From contig CAYJBY010000023.1 in assembly GCA_964368645.1 (NCBI GenBank), positions 1 to 47,465 on the forward strand: a stretch of 47,465 bases of DNA. Direction: 5' to 3'. Made by a program: the position numbers and the translations under genes. The stretch comes from JAEDHM01 sp964368645 (GTDB lineage Bacteria > Bacillota > Clostridia > Christensenellales > CAG-1252). Below, one piece after another: positions 17,607 to 24,378 of the stretch. Under the pieces are notes generated by a model, which ran no database searches, was not told where the DNA came from, and saw only the letters and a list, made by a program, of their open reading frames with translations. How positions within the stretch are numbered: the stretch's first letter is position 1; the number at the start of each line of letters is the position of its first letter.

Positions 17607-17897
17607 ATGAAAGAACTGGCGGTTGGTTACGTGGTATATTCCAAGGCAGGCCGTGACGTTGAAAGACGTTACGTTGTCAAGGAAGTATTATCTAACGGCT
17701 ACGTTATGCTGGTGGACGGGGAAATCCGAAAGCTCGGCAACCCCAAAAAAAAGAACGTACAACACTGTCGGTACAAGGGTGAACAACTTGAGGTGCTGGC
17801 AGACAAATTCAATAATGGCAAAGAAGTCTTTGACAGTGAGATTCGCAAAGCGTTGAGGCTGGTCGGGACTAACAACGGCGATGCCGGCAACGGCTAA
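17607..17897 (+). CDS. KOW-domain RNA-binding protein (L14e-like)
   Basis: The 96-residue product begins with a KOW-like fold (VGYVVYSKAGRDVERRYVV, VMLVDGEIRKLGNPKKKNVQH). Small proteins of this type are regularly found between map and infA in Clostridia and relatives and resemble the archaeal/eukaryotic L14e family. RNA or ribosome binding is likely, but the exact role is not established. GGAGG precedes the ATG. Confidence 0.85.
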   Translation: MKELAVGYVVYSKAGRDVERRYVVKEVLSNGYVMLVDGEIRKLGNPKKKNVQHCRYKGEQLEVLADKFNNGKEVFDSEIRKALRLVGTNNGDAGNG

Positions 17898-17918
17898 GGT
17901 TATCGGAGGTATTATTTA

Positions 17919-18143
17919 GTGTCAAAGGAAGATGTAATAGAGTTTCAAGGCAGGGTAGTTGAGGTATTACCTTATCAGACCTACCGCGTTGAGCTGGAAG
18001 GAAGCGGTCAGCAAATTATCGCTTACCCCTCCGGTAAGATGAGAATCAAGAGCATCAAAATCATAGAGGGCGACAGCGTAAAGGTCGAGATCAGTCCTTA
18101 TGATTTAACAAAAGGCAGAATAGTATGGAGAGATAAAAACTAG
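17919..18143 (+). CDS. infA: Translation initiation factor IF-1
   Basis: The 74-residue OB-fold product has the IF-1 pattern: MSKEDVIEFQGRVVEVLP, a YRVELEG strand, and the end VKVEISPYDLTKGRIVWR. It starts with GTG at 17919, and CGGAGGT lies about 9 bp upstream. IF-1 binds the 30S A site during initiation. Confidence 0.96.
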   Translation: MSKEDVIEFQGRVVEVLPYQTYRVELEGSGQQIIAYPSGKMRIKSIKIIEGDSVKVEISPYDLTKGRIVWRDKN

Positions 18144-18156
18144 TGGAGGTTATATT

Positions 18157-18273
18157 ATGAAAGTCAGACCGTCAGTGAAACCTATGTGCGACAAGTGCAA
18201 AATAATCAAAAGAAACGGAATCGTAATGGTTATTTGCAGTAAAAACAAAAATCACAAGCAAAAGCAGGGCTAA
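18157..18273 (+). CDS. rpmJ: 50S ribosomal protein L36, zinc-binding form
   Basis: A short frame of 38 codons starts at ATG 18157, just after GGAGG. It encodes MKVRPSVKPMCDKCKIIK, then the RNG and VICSKNKNHKQKQG segment, ending at TAA 18271-18273. The C-x2-C, third cysteine and histidine are the zinc ligands of L36. It lies directly after infA as in most Gram-positives. Confidence 0.95.
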   Translation: MKVRPSVKPMCDKCKIIKRNGIVMVICSKNKNHKQKQG

Positions 18274-18278
18274 TTTAG

Positions 18279-18308
18279 TTGCCAATGCTTTTTTCGTTGT
18301 GCTATAAT
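18279..18308 (+). promoter_or_regulatory. Internal promoter for the rpsM-rplQ group
   Basis: TTGCCA (18279-18284) and TATAAT (18303-18308) are 18 bp apart, starting 6 bp after rpmJ. A second, weaker pair, TTGCTG (18378) and TATTAT (18402) at 18 bp spacing, lies closer to rpsM. These could transcribe the alpha operon separately from the spc operon. Confidence 0.7.
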
Positions 18309-18314
18309 ACCCTT

Positions 18315-18437
18315 TGCGCGTGAAATTTATTTGATGCAAGGGCGGCTGAACTCCCGCATTCCAAACAGGGTGTTGTCTTGCTGAAAAATAAAAGGCATAG
18401 ATATTATAATAGTAATAATTCTTTTAGAGAAATGGAG
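18315..18437 (+). promoter_or_regulatory. Possible folded leader before rpsM
   Basis: The 137-bp region between the promoter and rpsM can pair GCAAG (18336-18340) with CTTGC (18377-18381) around an inner hairpin GCGG (18342-18345)/CCGC (18354-18357). S4 is known to control alpha-type operons through an mRNA leader in other bacteria. This leader is a candidate for the same, by inference only. Confidence 0.35.
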
Positions 18438-18445
18438 GTATTTTA

Positions 18446-18820
18446 ATGGCTCGTATATCCGGTGTAGATTTGCCGAGAGAGAAGAGAGTAGAGATAGGCT
18501 TGACCTATATTTACGGTATCGGCAGAGCAACCGCGGACAAGATATTGGCGGATACGGGAGTAGATCCTGACGTAAGAGTTAAGGATTTATCCGATTCCGA
18601 CATTTCTAAAATCCGTGATTACATTGATAAAAATTTGCACGTTGAAGGCGATCTCAAGAGAGAGATCGATATGAATATCAAAAGACTCCGCGAAATAAGC
18701 TGTTACCGTGGCATTCGTCACCGTAAGGGTTTACCTGTCAGAGGACAGAGCACCAAGCGTAACGCTCGTACCCGTAAGGGCCCGAAGCGTACAGTCGGTC
18801 GTGCTAAGAAAGCGGAATAG
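18446..18820 (+). CDS. rpsM: 30S ribosomal protein S13
   Basis: The 124-residue product begins MARISGVDLPREKRVEIGLTY and ends in the basic RGQSTKRNARTRKGPKRTVG tail typical of S13, which contacts tRNA and the 50S subunit. GGAGG precedes the ATG. It is the first gene of the alpha-operon segment. Confidence 0.97.
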   Translation: MARISGVDLPREKRVEIGLTYIYGIGRATADKILADTGVDPDVRVKDLSDSDISKIRDYIDKNLHVEGDLKREIDMNIKRLREISCYRGIRHRKGLPVRGQSTKRNARTRKGPKRTVGRAKKAE

Positions 18821-18831
18821 GGAGGACGAAT

Positions 18832-19224
18832 ATGGCAGTCAGACGCAGTGCGATAAAAAAACGCAAAGACATTACGCGTGTTGAGAAGGGTCAGGTACAT
18901 ATTCAGTGCTCTTTCAACAACACAATAGCAACCTTTACCGATATGAACGGTAATGCACTTTCTTGGTGCTCCTCAGGCGTACTTAGCCTGCGCGGCAGCA
19001 AGAAGAGCACTCCTTACGCCGCCCAGATGGTAACCGAGACCGCTGCAAAAGCCGCGAAAGAACACGGGCTAAAGTCGGTTGAAGTTTACATTAAGGGTCC
19101 CGGACAGGGCAGAGAGAGCGCCATCCGCGCTTTGGGAAACTGCGATATAGCTGTTACGCTTATCAAAGACGTATCTCCTATACCTCACAACGGATGCCGT
19201 CCTCCCAAGAGAAGAAGGCTGTAG
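18832..19224 (+). CDS. rpsK: 30S ribosomal protein S11
   Basis: The 130-residue product has the S11 blocks HIQCSFNNTIATFTDMNGN, GSKKSTPYAAQ and VTLIKDVSPIPHNGCRPPKRRR. It forms the 30S platform. Its length is normal, and GGAGG lies just before the start, 11 bp after rpsM. Confidence 0.97.
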   Translation: MAVRRSAIKKRKDITRVEKGQVHIQCSFNNTIATFTDMNGNALSWCSSGVLSLRGSKKSTPYAAQMVTETAAKAAKEHGLKSVEVYIKGPGQGRESAIRALGNCDIAVTLIKDVSPIPHNGCRPPKRRRL

Positions 19225-19237
19225 GAGGTAATAAGTT

Positions 19238-19891
19238 ATGGCAAAATATACAGGTCCCGTATGTCGTTTATGCAGAAGAGAGGGCGAGAAGCTTTATCTG
19301 AAGGGCGACAGATGTTATAATATCACTTGCGAAGGTAATTCCAAGATGCTTTGTCCTATGGACAGAGGTCGTGTTGCGGCTCCCGGCCCGGTTAGACCCG
19401 GACGTAGGAAGATCAGCGGCTATGCTTTACAGCTTCGTGAAAAACAGAAGACCAAGAGAGAGTACGGCGTACTTGAGAAGCAGTTCTTCAAGTATTACAA
19501 GAGCGCGGAACGTATGAAAGGCGTTACCGGCGAAAATATGCTCATTCTCATCGAAAGAAGATTGGACAACATCGTTTTCCGTCTCGGCTTGGGTGCAAGC
19601 AGAGCACAGGCAAGACAGATTGTTAATCACAACCTTTTGACGGTAAACGGCAAGAACGTCAATATCCCTTCTTATATCTGTAACGTAGGCGACGTAATAG
19701 CGGTAAAGTCCACCAAGACGGAAAAGAAGCTTTTTGAATCGGTCAAAGAGAACGGCGCAAAGGCTCCCATCCCCCAGTGGTTGGAGTTTGACAAGACTGC
19801 TCTTACCGGTAAAGTAATCGCGCTACCTAAGAGAGAGGATATAGACTCGAGAATCAAGGAGCACATGATAGTAGAGTTATATTCCAAGTAA
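19238..19891 (+). CDS. rpsD: 30S ribosomal protein S4, zinc-type N terminus
   Basis: The 217-residue product has an N-terminal cysteine cluster (CRLC, C at residue 26, C at 31) as in zinc-containing S4, and the S4 RNA-binding domain (ERRLDNIVFRLGLGASRAQARQ, LLTVNGKNVNIPSY). S4 nucleates 30S assembly and acts in decoding accuracy. It lies next to rpoA as in classical alpha operons. Confidence 0.97.
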   Translation: MAKYTGPVCRLCRREGEKLYLKGDRCYNITCEGNSKMLCPMDRGRVAAPGPVRPGRRKISGYALQLREKQKTKREYGVLEKQFFKYYKSAERMKGVTGENMLILIERRLDNIVFRLGLGASRAQARQIVNHNLLTVNGKNVNIPSYICNVGDVIAVKSTKTEKKLFESVKENGAKAPIPQWLEFDKTALTGKVIALPKREDIDSRIKEHMIVELYSK

Positions 19892-19908
19892 TTTAAGGAG
19901 GTCATTTA

Positions 19909-20865
19909 ATGATTGAAATCAAGAAACCCCAAATTATTACTGAGGAAAGTGCAGACGGAAGTCACGGTAAATTTGTTGTAGAGCCTTTAGAGAAGGGTTT
20001 AGGTACAACGATGGGCAATGCGCTGAGAAGAATGCTTCTCTCCGCGCTTCCCGGTACGGCTATCGTCGGCATTAAAATTGACGGAGTACAGCACGAGTTT
20101 TCCACTATCCCCGCAGTTTGCGAGGACGTGGTAGAGATAATACTTAACCTTAAGGGTTTATACTTAAGAGCCATCGACGCTATTGACAACGACAACAAGC
20201 CTACTATCCGTATCTTCAAGGAGACGGCAGGCAAGGTTACAGGTGCCGACATCAACTGCGGCGGTTTCGTAGAAGTTCTTAACCCCGAGCATTACATTTG
20301 CACCCTTGACGAAGGCGGCAGACTGGATATGGAGCTTACTATCGGCAGCGGTAGAGGTTACGTGTCCGCTATGATGAACAAGGATGAGACTCGTCCTATC
20401 GGTTATATACCCATAGACAGCATTTTCACCCCCGTTGTCAGCGCAAGCTATATGGTTGAGGATACACGTGTAGGTCAAAGTATCGATTACGACAAGCTGA
20501 CGCTTGACGTAGTGACCAACGGCACTGTTTCCGCCAAGGAAATACTCAGCTTATCCGCTAAGATATTGGATGACCACGCAAAATTATTTGTTGATTTGTC
20601 CGGTACGTTAGGCGAGATCAGCGTACTCGTAAGCCCTGACGACAACAAGCAGCAGAAGGTTATGGATATGGCAATCGAAGATTTGGATTTGTCCGTCCGT
20701 TCTTACAACTGCTTAAAGCGCGCAGGTATTCACACCGTAGAAGATTTGACCAAGAAGTCCGTGGACGATATGCTCAAGGTTCGTAACCTTGGACAGAAGT
20801 CTTTGGACGAGGTTATCAAAAAGCTGCAGGATTTGAATTTACAACTCCGCAGTAACGACGACTAA
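19909..20865 (+). CDS. rpoA: DNA-directed RNA polymerase alpha subunit
   Basis: The 318-residue product has the N-terminal assembly domain (VEPLEKGLGTTMGNALRRMLL, GVQHEFSTIPAV) and, from about residue 250, the helix-hairpin-helix C-terminal domain (LDLSVRSYNCLKRAGIHTV, VRNLGQKSLDEV) that contacts UP elements and activators. Length is normal. GGAGG precedes the ATG, 17 bp after rpsD. Confidence 0.97.
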   Translation: MIEIKKPQIITEESADGSHGKFVVEPLEKGLGTTMGNALRRMLLSALPGTAIVGIKIDGVQHEFSTIPAVCEDVVEIILNLKGLYLRAIDAIDNDNKPTIRIFKETAGKVTGADINCGGFVEVLNPEHYICTLDEGGRLDMELTIGSGRGYVSAMMNKDETRPIGYIPIDSIFTPVVSASYMVEDTRVGQSIDYDKLTLDVVTNGTVSAKEILSLSAKILDDHAKLFVDLSGTLGEISVLVSPDDNKQQKVMDMAIEDLDLSVRSYNCLKRAGIHTVEDLTKKSVDDMLKVRNLGQKSLDEVIKKLQDLNLQLRSNDD

Positions 20866-20923
20866 TACAAATTATTTCATAATGGAGAGAGGGAGTAGCT
20901 ACCCGACTCTTTAGGAGGCAATT

Positions 20924-21430
20924 ATGGCAAGGAAATTAGGTAAGGCGACAGACCAAAGAATGGCTATGCTGAAGAATCAAGTAAGCAACCTTTTATGGTA
21001 CGGCAAGATTGAAACGACTGTTACCCGCGCTAAGGAAATAGCTTCTATGGCAGAGAAACTGCTCACTTTGGCTATTAACAACTATAAAGACACCGTAGAG
21101 GTCGCTAAGGAAAAGACTAACCTCAAGGGTGAAAAGGTTTCCTTTAATTTCACCAATGACGGTCCCAAGAAGTTGGCTGCAAGACGTAAACTTATGTCTG
21201 AGCTGTACGACTTACAGGAGCCTAAGGGCGAGAAGGAGAGCAAAGGTAAGTACAAAGAGCGTACACGCGATATCAAGCATCCTCTGATTGAAAAACTTTT
21301 CAATGAGTATGCTCCTAAGTATGCGGCACGCAACGAGGAAAAGGGCGTTGGCGGCGGTTACACCAGAATAATTAAGCTGGGTGCAAGAGTCGGTGATGCT
21401 GCCGAGATGGCAATCATCTCTTTAATCTAA
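20924..21430 (+). CDS. rplQ: 50S ribosomal protein L17, enlarged
   Basis: L17 motifs are clear (MARKLGKATDQRMAMLKNQV, IETTVTRAKE, LAARRKLM, LFNEYAPKYAARN, GGYTRIIKLGARVGDAAEMAI). At 168 residues it is about 50 longer than the Bacillus protein. The excess is in two charged insertions, near residues 55-82 (EKTNLKGEKVSFNF) and near 100-122 (EPKGEKESKGKYKERTRD). A short hairpin-prone spacer (20885-20911) separates it from rpoA. It is the last gene of the block and is followed by a terminator. Confidence 0.95.
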   Translation: MARKLGKATDQRMAMLKNQVSNLLWYGKIETTVTRAKEIASMAEKLLTLAINNYKDTVEVAKEKTNLKGEKVSFNFTNDGPKKLAARRKLMSELYDLQEPKGEKESKGKYKERTRDIKHPLIEKLFNEYAPKYAARNEEKGVGGGYTRIIKLGARVGDAAEMAIISLI

Positions 21431-21441
21431 GTTATTAATTC

Positions 21442-21473
21442 AAAAAGCGGAGAGCCTAGCTCCCCGCTTTTTT
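21442..21473 (+). terminator. Intrinsic terminator after rplQ
   Basis: AAAAAGCGG (21442-21450) pairs with CCGCTTTTT, with an inner GAG/CTC, and is followed by a T run. It ends the ribosomal superoperon. Confidence 0.9.
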
Positions 21474-21490
21474 GTATGTCCGCAGAAAGC

Positions 21491-21570
21491 TACACAGCAT
21501 TTATTTCACGGTTGCCGAGACCTAAGCCCTTATAGGGATAATTGCCTGCTCTTGCGTAATTGCTATACTT
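21491..21570. repeat. 80-bp direct repeat, copy 1
   Basis: This segment, beginning TACACAGCATTTA and ending ATTGCTATACTT, aligns without gaps to 21646-21725, with 14 differences in 80 positions counted by eye. It contains the small palindrome CCCTTATAGGG. No coding frame is supported. Confidence 0.8.
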
Positions 21571-21645
21571 ATGTTCGTTAATACTCGTAGTTGCTGTGCG
21601 GATATTCAAAGAAAAAGCAAATGATGTTTTGGGTTCGTAGGTAAT

Positions 21646-21725
21646 TACACAGCATTTACCTCGCGCTTTGCGATGCATAAGCCCTTATAGTGGTAATTGC
21701 TTGCGCCTGCGTAATTGCTATACTT
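21646..21725. repeat. 80-bp direct repeat, copy 2
   Basis: This is the second copy of the 80-bp element, 155 bp downstream of the first. The ends and the AAGCCCTTATAG core are the best-conserved parts. The rest of the 21474-21778 spacer shows nothing else recognisable. Confidence 0.8.
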
Positions 21726-21778
21726 TAATTGCTTATACCTGCATTTTGAAATCCTAATTTATGTTTCTTCCTCAATTC

Positions 21779-21807
21779 TTGACAAAACGCTGTAAGCGCG
21801 TTATGAT
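21779..21807 (+). promoter_or_regulatory. Promoter of the DUF1846 gene
   Basis: TTGACA (21779-21784) and TATGAT (21802-21807) are 17 bp apart. The leader to the ATG is about 85 nt. It contains GAAGC and GCTTC segments (21828-21852) that could form two mutually exclusive hairpins. Confidence 0.8.
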
Positions 21808-21898
21808 TTTAGTATTGTAGTAAGTTAAGAAGCAATGGCTTCGTTGGGAAGCACATCGGTTGCTGTGCGGTTGAGAAACATTCTAAAGAGGTACTTTT

Positions 21899-23368
21899 AT
21901 GAAAACAGGATTTGACAACAGCGTTTATGTTAAGGCTCAAACCGAAAGGATCAGAGAACGTATAGCTATGTTTAACAACAAGCTGTACCTAGAGTTCGGC
22001 GGCAAGATTTTCGACGATTTGCACGCGGCAAGGGTTTTGCCCGGCTACGACGCCAACGTCAAGACCAAGCTCCTTAAGGAGCTTAAGGATCAACTGGAGG
22101 TTATTTTCTGTATCAACGCCAACGACTTGGCTAAGAACAAGATGCGTGCTGATTTGAGCTTAACCTACGATATGGAGCTTCTTCGTCTGGTGGGCAGTCT
22201 GCGTAAAGAGGGGATTATGGTAAGCAGTATCGTAATCACGCTTTTCGAGGGACAGCCTGCCGCAATCGCTTTCAAAAACAAGCTGGAACAGTTGGGCGAA
22301 ACCGTCTATATTCATCACCCCACCAAGGGCTATCCTCACGCGGTTGATATAATAGTCAGCGACGAGGGCTACGGAGCTAACCCCTACATCAAGACGGAGC
22401 GTCCTCTTGTGGTTGTGACCGCCCCCGGCGGTGGTAGCGGCAAGCTCGCCACCTGTCTTTCTCAGCTTTATCACGAGCATAAACGCGGTGTAAGAGCAGG
22501 CTATGCGAAGTTCGAGACTTTCCCCGTTTGGGATTTGCCCTTAGACCACCCCGTAAACGTAGCTTATATGGCGGCAACCGCCGACCTTAAGGACTACAAC
22601 CTTATGGACAGCTACTATTTCAAGGCACACGGCAAATCGGCGGTAAGCTACAACCGCGACCACGAGGTTTACCCGATTATCAACAGTATATTAACCCAAA
22701 TCACGGGCGAAACGGTTTACGAATCCCCCACCGATATGGGCGTCAATAAAATAGCGGTTGCCATCACCGACGACGAGGTTGTGCGCGAAGCCGCTAGGCA
22801 GGAAATCGTTCGCCGTTATTTCAAGGCTCTTTGCGAGGTTAAGCAGGGCAGAGGCGAGAAGGATAACGTAGACCGTATCGAAATGTATATGAGTAACGTG
22901 GGCGTGAACGTCAGCGACCGCCCTGTGGTTGCCGCCGCTTTGGAAAAGTCCGCGAAATCAGGTTGCAACGCCATAGCCTTACAGCTTCCTGACGGCACAA
23001 TCGTCACAGGAAGAGATAACGAGGCTATGAACGCCGCGGCGTCCGTGGTCTTGAACGCGATTAAGAAGCTGGCAGGGATAGCGGACAAAATTAAGCTGAT
23101 ACCCTTTAGCTCTATAGGACCTATCATCAAACTGCGTAAGGATATTTGGAAATCAAAACGCCGTTGGCTTAGTCTGGAGGAGGCTCTTATTGCCTTATCA
23201 ATCTCCGTCAACAGCAATACCGTAGCCGAGGACTGCTTTGCGTATCTCAAACAGTTGGTTGGCTGTGAAGCTCACAGCACGGTGATTTTAGAGGACCACG
23301 AAACCCAGATTTTCCGCAAAATGGGTATCAACCTTACCTGCTCACCCGAGTTTTCCTTCCATAAATAA
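21899..23368 (+). CDS. DUF1846 family protein
   Basis: The 489-residue product matches the DUF1846 (UPF0371) family: the start MKTGFDNSVYVKAQTERI, LYLEFGGKIFDDLHAARVLPG, a Walker-like VTAPGGGSGKLATCLSQLYHE near residue 170, and FETFPVWDLPLDHPVN. Structures of the family exist from structural genomics, but the function is not settled. The GGGSGK loop may bind nucleotide or phosphate, by inference. The gene stands alone behind its own promoter, with GAGG before the ATG, and no terminator is obvious after it. Confidence 0.9.
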   Translation: MKTGFDNSVYVKAQTERIRERIAMFNNKLYLEFGGKIFDDLHAARVLPGYDANVKTKLLKELKDQLEVIFCINANDLAKNKMRADLSLTYDMELLRLVGSLRKEGIMVSSIVITLFEGQPAAIAFKNKLEQLGETVYIHHPTKGYPHAVDIIVSDEGYGANPYIKTERPLVVVTAPGGGSGKLATCLSQLYHEHKRGVRAGYAKFETFPVWDLPLDHPVNVAYMAATADLKDYNLMDSYYFKAHGKSAVSYNRDHEVYPIINSILTQITGETVYESPTDMGVNKIAVAITDDEVVREAARQEIVRRYFKALCEVKQGRGEKDNVDRIEMYMSNVGVNVSDRPVVAAALEKSAKSGCNAIALQLPDGTIVTGRDNEAMNAAASVVLNAIKKLAGIADKIKLIPFSSIGPIIKLRKDIWKSKRRWLSLEEALIALSISVNSNTVAEDCFAYLKQLVGCEAHSTVILEDHETQIFRKMGINLTCSPEFSFHK

Positions 23369-23383
23369 TCCGCTTTTTGTATG

Positions 23384-23434
23384 CTGTCATTCTGAGGAGT
23401 GAACTGTCACGGCAAAGAATCTCGCATTTATGCG
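23384..23434 (+). repeat. Interspersed palindromic repeat, forward copy A
   Basis: The copy begins CTGTCATTCTGAGGAG and ends at ATTTATGCG. It lacks the 3' terminal inverted repeat found in the complete element at 24060-24161. It lies just after the DUF1846 gene. Confidence 0.8.
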
Positions 23435-23618
23435 GCAAAGCGTAACAAACACAACTAATATACCACGCGAAAATTCGATACTAATAAACTGCGTAATACA
23501 TACGTACATCACAACACATATACAACCCTACAGGTGCAACACGATAGTAATATACCAAGCGAAAACACAAAAGATTTCGGGGACGGGTATTCCGTCCCTT
23601 TTCTTTACCCATTCCACG

Positions 23619-23700
23619 CTGTCATTCTGAGGAGTGAACTGTCACGACGAAGAATCTCGCATTTATGCGTTTAATTACTAGCTCTACTATCTTCGCATAA
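23619..23700 (+). repeat. Interspersed palindromic repeat, forward copy B
   Basis: It matches the element at 24060 almost base for base from CTGTCATTC through CTTCGCATAA. The upstream flank (TTTCTTTACCC) is also shared, so the repeated unit is longer than the palindrome. The 3' arm is replaced where copy C begins. Confidence 0.85.
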
Positions 23701-23726
23701 AGGCTTGTTTCTTTACCCACCCAACG

Positions 23727-23913
23727 CTGTCATTCTGAGGAGTGGATTGTCACGACGAAGAATCTCGCCGACAGGCGGTTCTCGCCGAAGCCTTGCTTTC
23801 TTCCCCCGTGAGATTCCGCAAAAACACGTAGTGTTGTTGTGGGGTGGTTGACGTGGGGTGCCGCATAGATGCGAGATTCTTCACTACGCGTAAACGCTCG
23901 TTCAGAATGACAG
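23727..23913. repeat. Composite of forward copy C and inverted copy D
   Basis: Forward copy C (23727-23768, CTGTCATTCTGAGGAG...GAATCTCGC) faces inverted copy D (23862-23913, ending CAGAATGACAG). The outer ends pair over at least 10 bp, so the 187-bp segment could form a long hairpin. The roughly 90 bp between them is unrelated sequence. Confidence 0.75.
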
Positions 23914-23942
23914 TCAGCAAACAAGGCTTTGCAACTTATAAG

Positions 23943-24004
23943 CACTCGTTCGGAATGACAGCCTTTTTTACGCACTCCAAATAAAAATACGCTCGGAATG
24001 ACAG
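23943..24004 (-). repeat. Two partial inverted repeat ends
   Basis: The 3' terminal segment CGGAATGACAG occurs at 23951-23961 and again at 23994-24004, each preceded by a CGTT- or CGCT-type sequence as in copy D. These look like decayed ends of the same element. Confidence 0.65.
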
Positions 24005-24059
24005 TCCTTAATGGTTGTTGTCACACTACGTGTAAACTCTTTTCTTTACCCGCCCCACA

Positions 24060-24161
24060 CTGTCATTCGGAGGAGTGAACTGTCACGACGAAGAATCTCG
24101 CATTTATGCGTTTAATTACTAGCTCTACTATCTTCGCATAACCGCTTGTTCGGAATGACAG
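24060..24161. mobile_element. Complete 102-bp MITE-like palindromic element
   Basis: The element runs from CTGTCATTC to GAATGACAG, giving 9-bp perfect terminal inverted repeats, with further internal complementarity (CGCATTTATGCG and TTCGCATAA). It has no coding capacity. Together with the six or more partial copies from 23384 onward it forms a nest. Mobilisation in trans by a transposase is inference, since none is present here. Confidence 0.6.
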
Positions 24162-24290
24162 CCTTTATCGATTATAAGTTTTGCTCTCAACGATTATTAT
24201 ATTTGCCCAACGGTAACGGTGGGAGAGTGGACAGAAAGGGTGCATAGACGGCGGTTGTGTATTTATGAAAGAGTTTTTATCCCAAAATTA

Positions 24291-24319
24291 TTGCGCATAC
24301 TCCGAAAAGAGCGTATAAT
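24291..24319 (+). promoter_or_regulatory. Promoter of serS
   Basis: TTGCGC (24291-24296) and TATAAT (24314-24319) are 17 bp apart, leaving a leader of about 53 nt. GCGG/CCGC can form a small hairpin in it. The leader is too short for a T-box and lacks the conserved T-box sequence. Confidence 0.75.
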
Positions 24320-24378
24320 TGTTATATTGCGGTTTGGTTCCGCAGGTAAGTCGATAATTTTTACAGGAGTTAATATAT

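Larger units (their letters stand above)
23435..24290. other. Gene-free repeat region before serS
   Basis: Apart from the repeat copies listed separately, this stretch has only short open frames with no recognisable protein, and none has a convincing ribosome-binding site. I see no RNA gene. The serS promoter begins at 24291. Confidence 0.6.

Noticed and set aside
23430..23630. Short plus-strand frame in the repeat cluster
   Set aside because: Thr/Asn/Ile-rich translation overlapping repeat copies A and B, with no ribosome-binding site or similarity to a protein.
24320..24378. T-box riboswitch before serS
   Set aside because: The leader is only about 53 nt and lacks the conserved T-box sequence; GGTTTGGTTCCGC is a simple hairpin.
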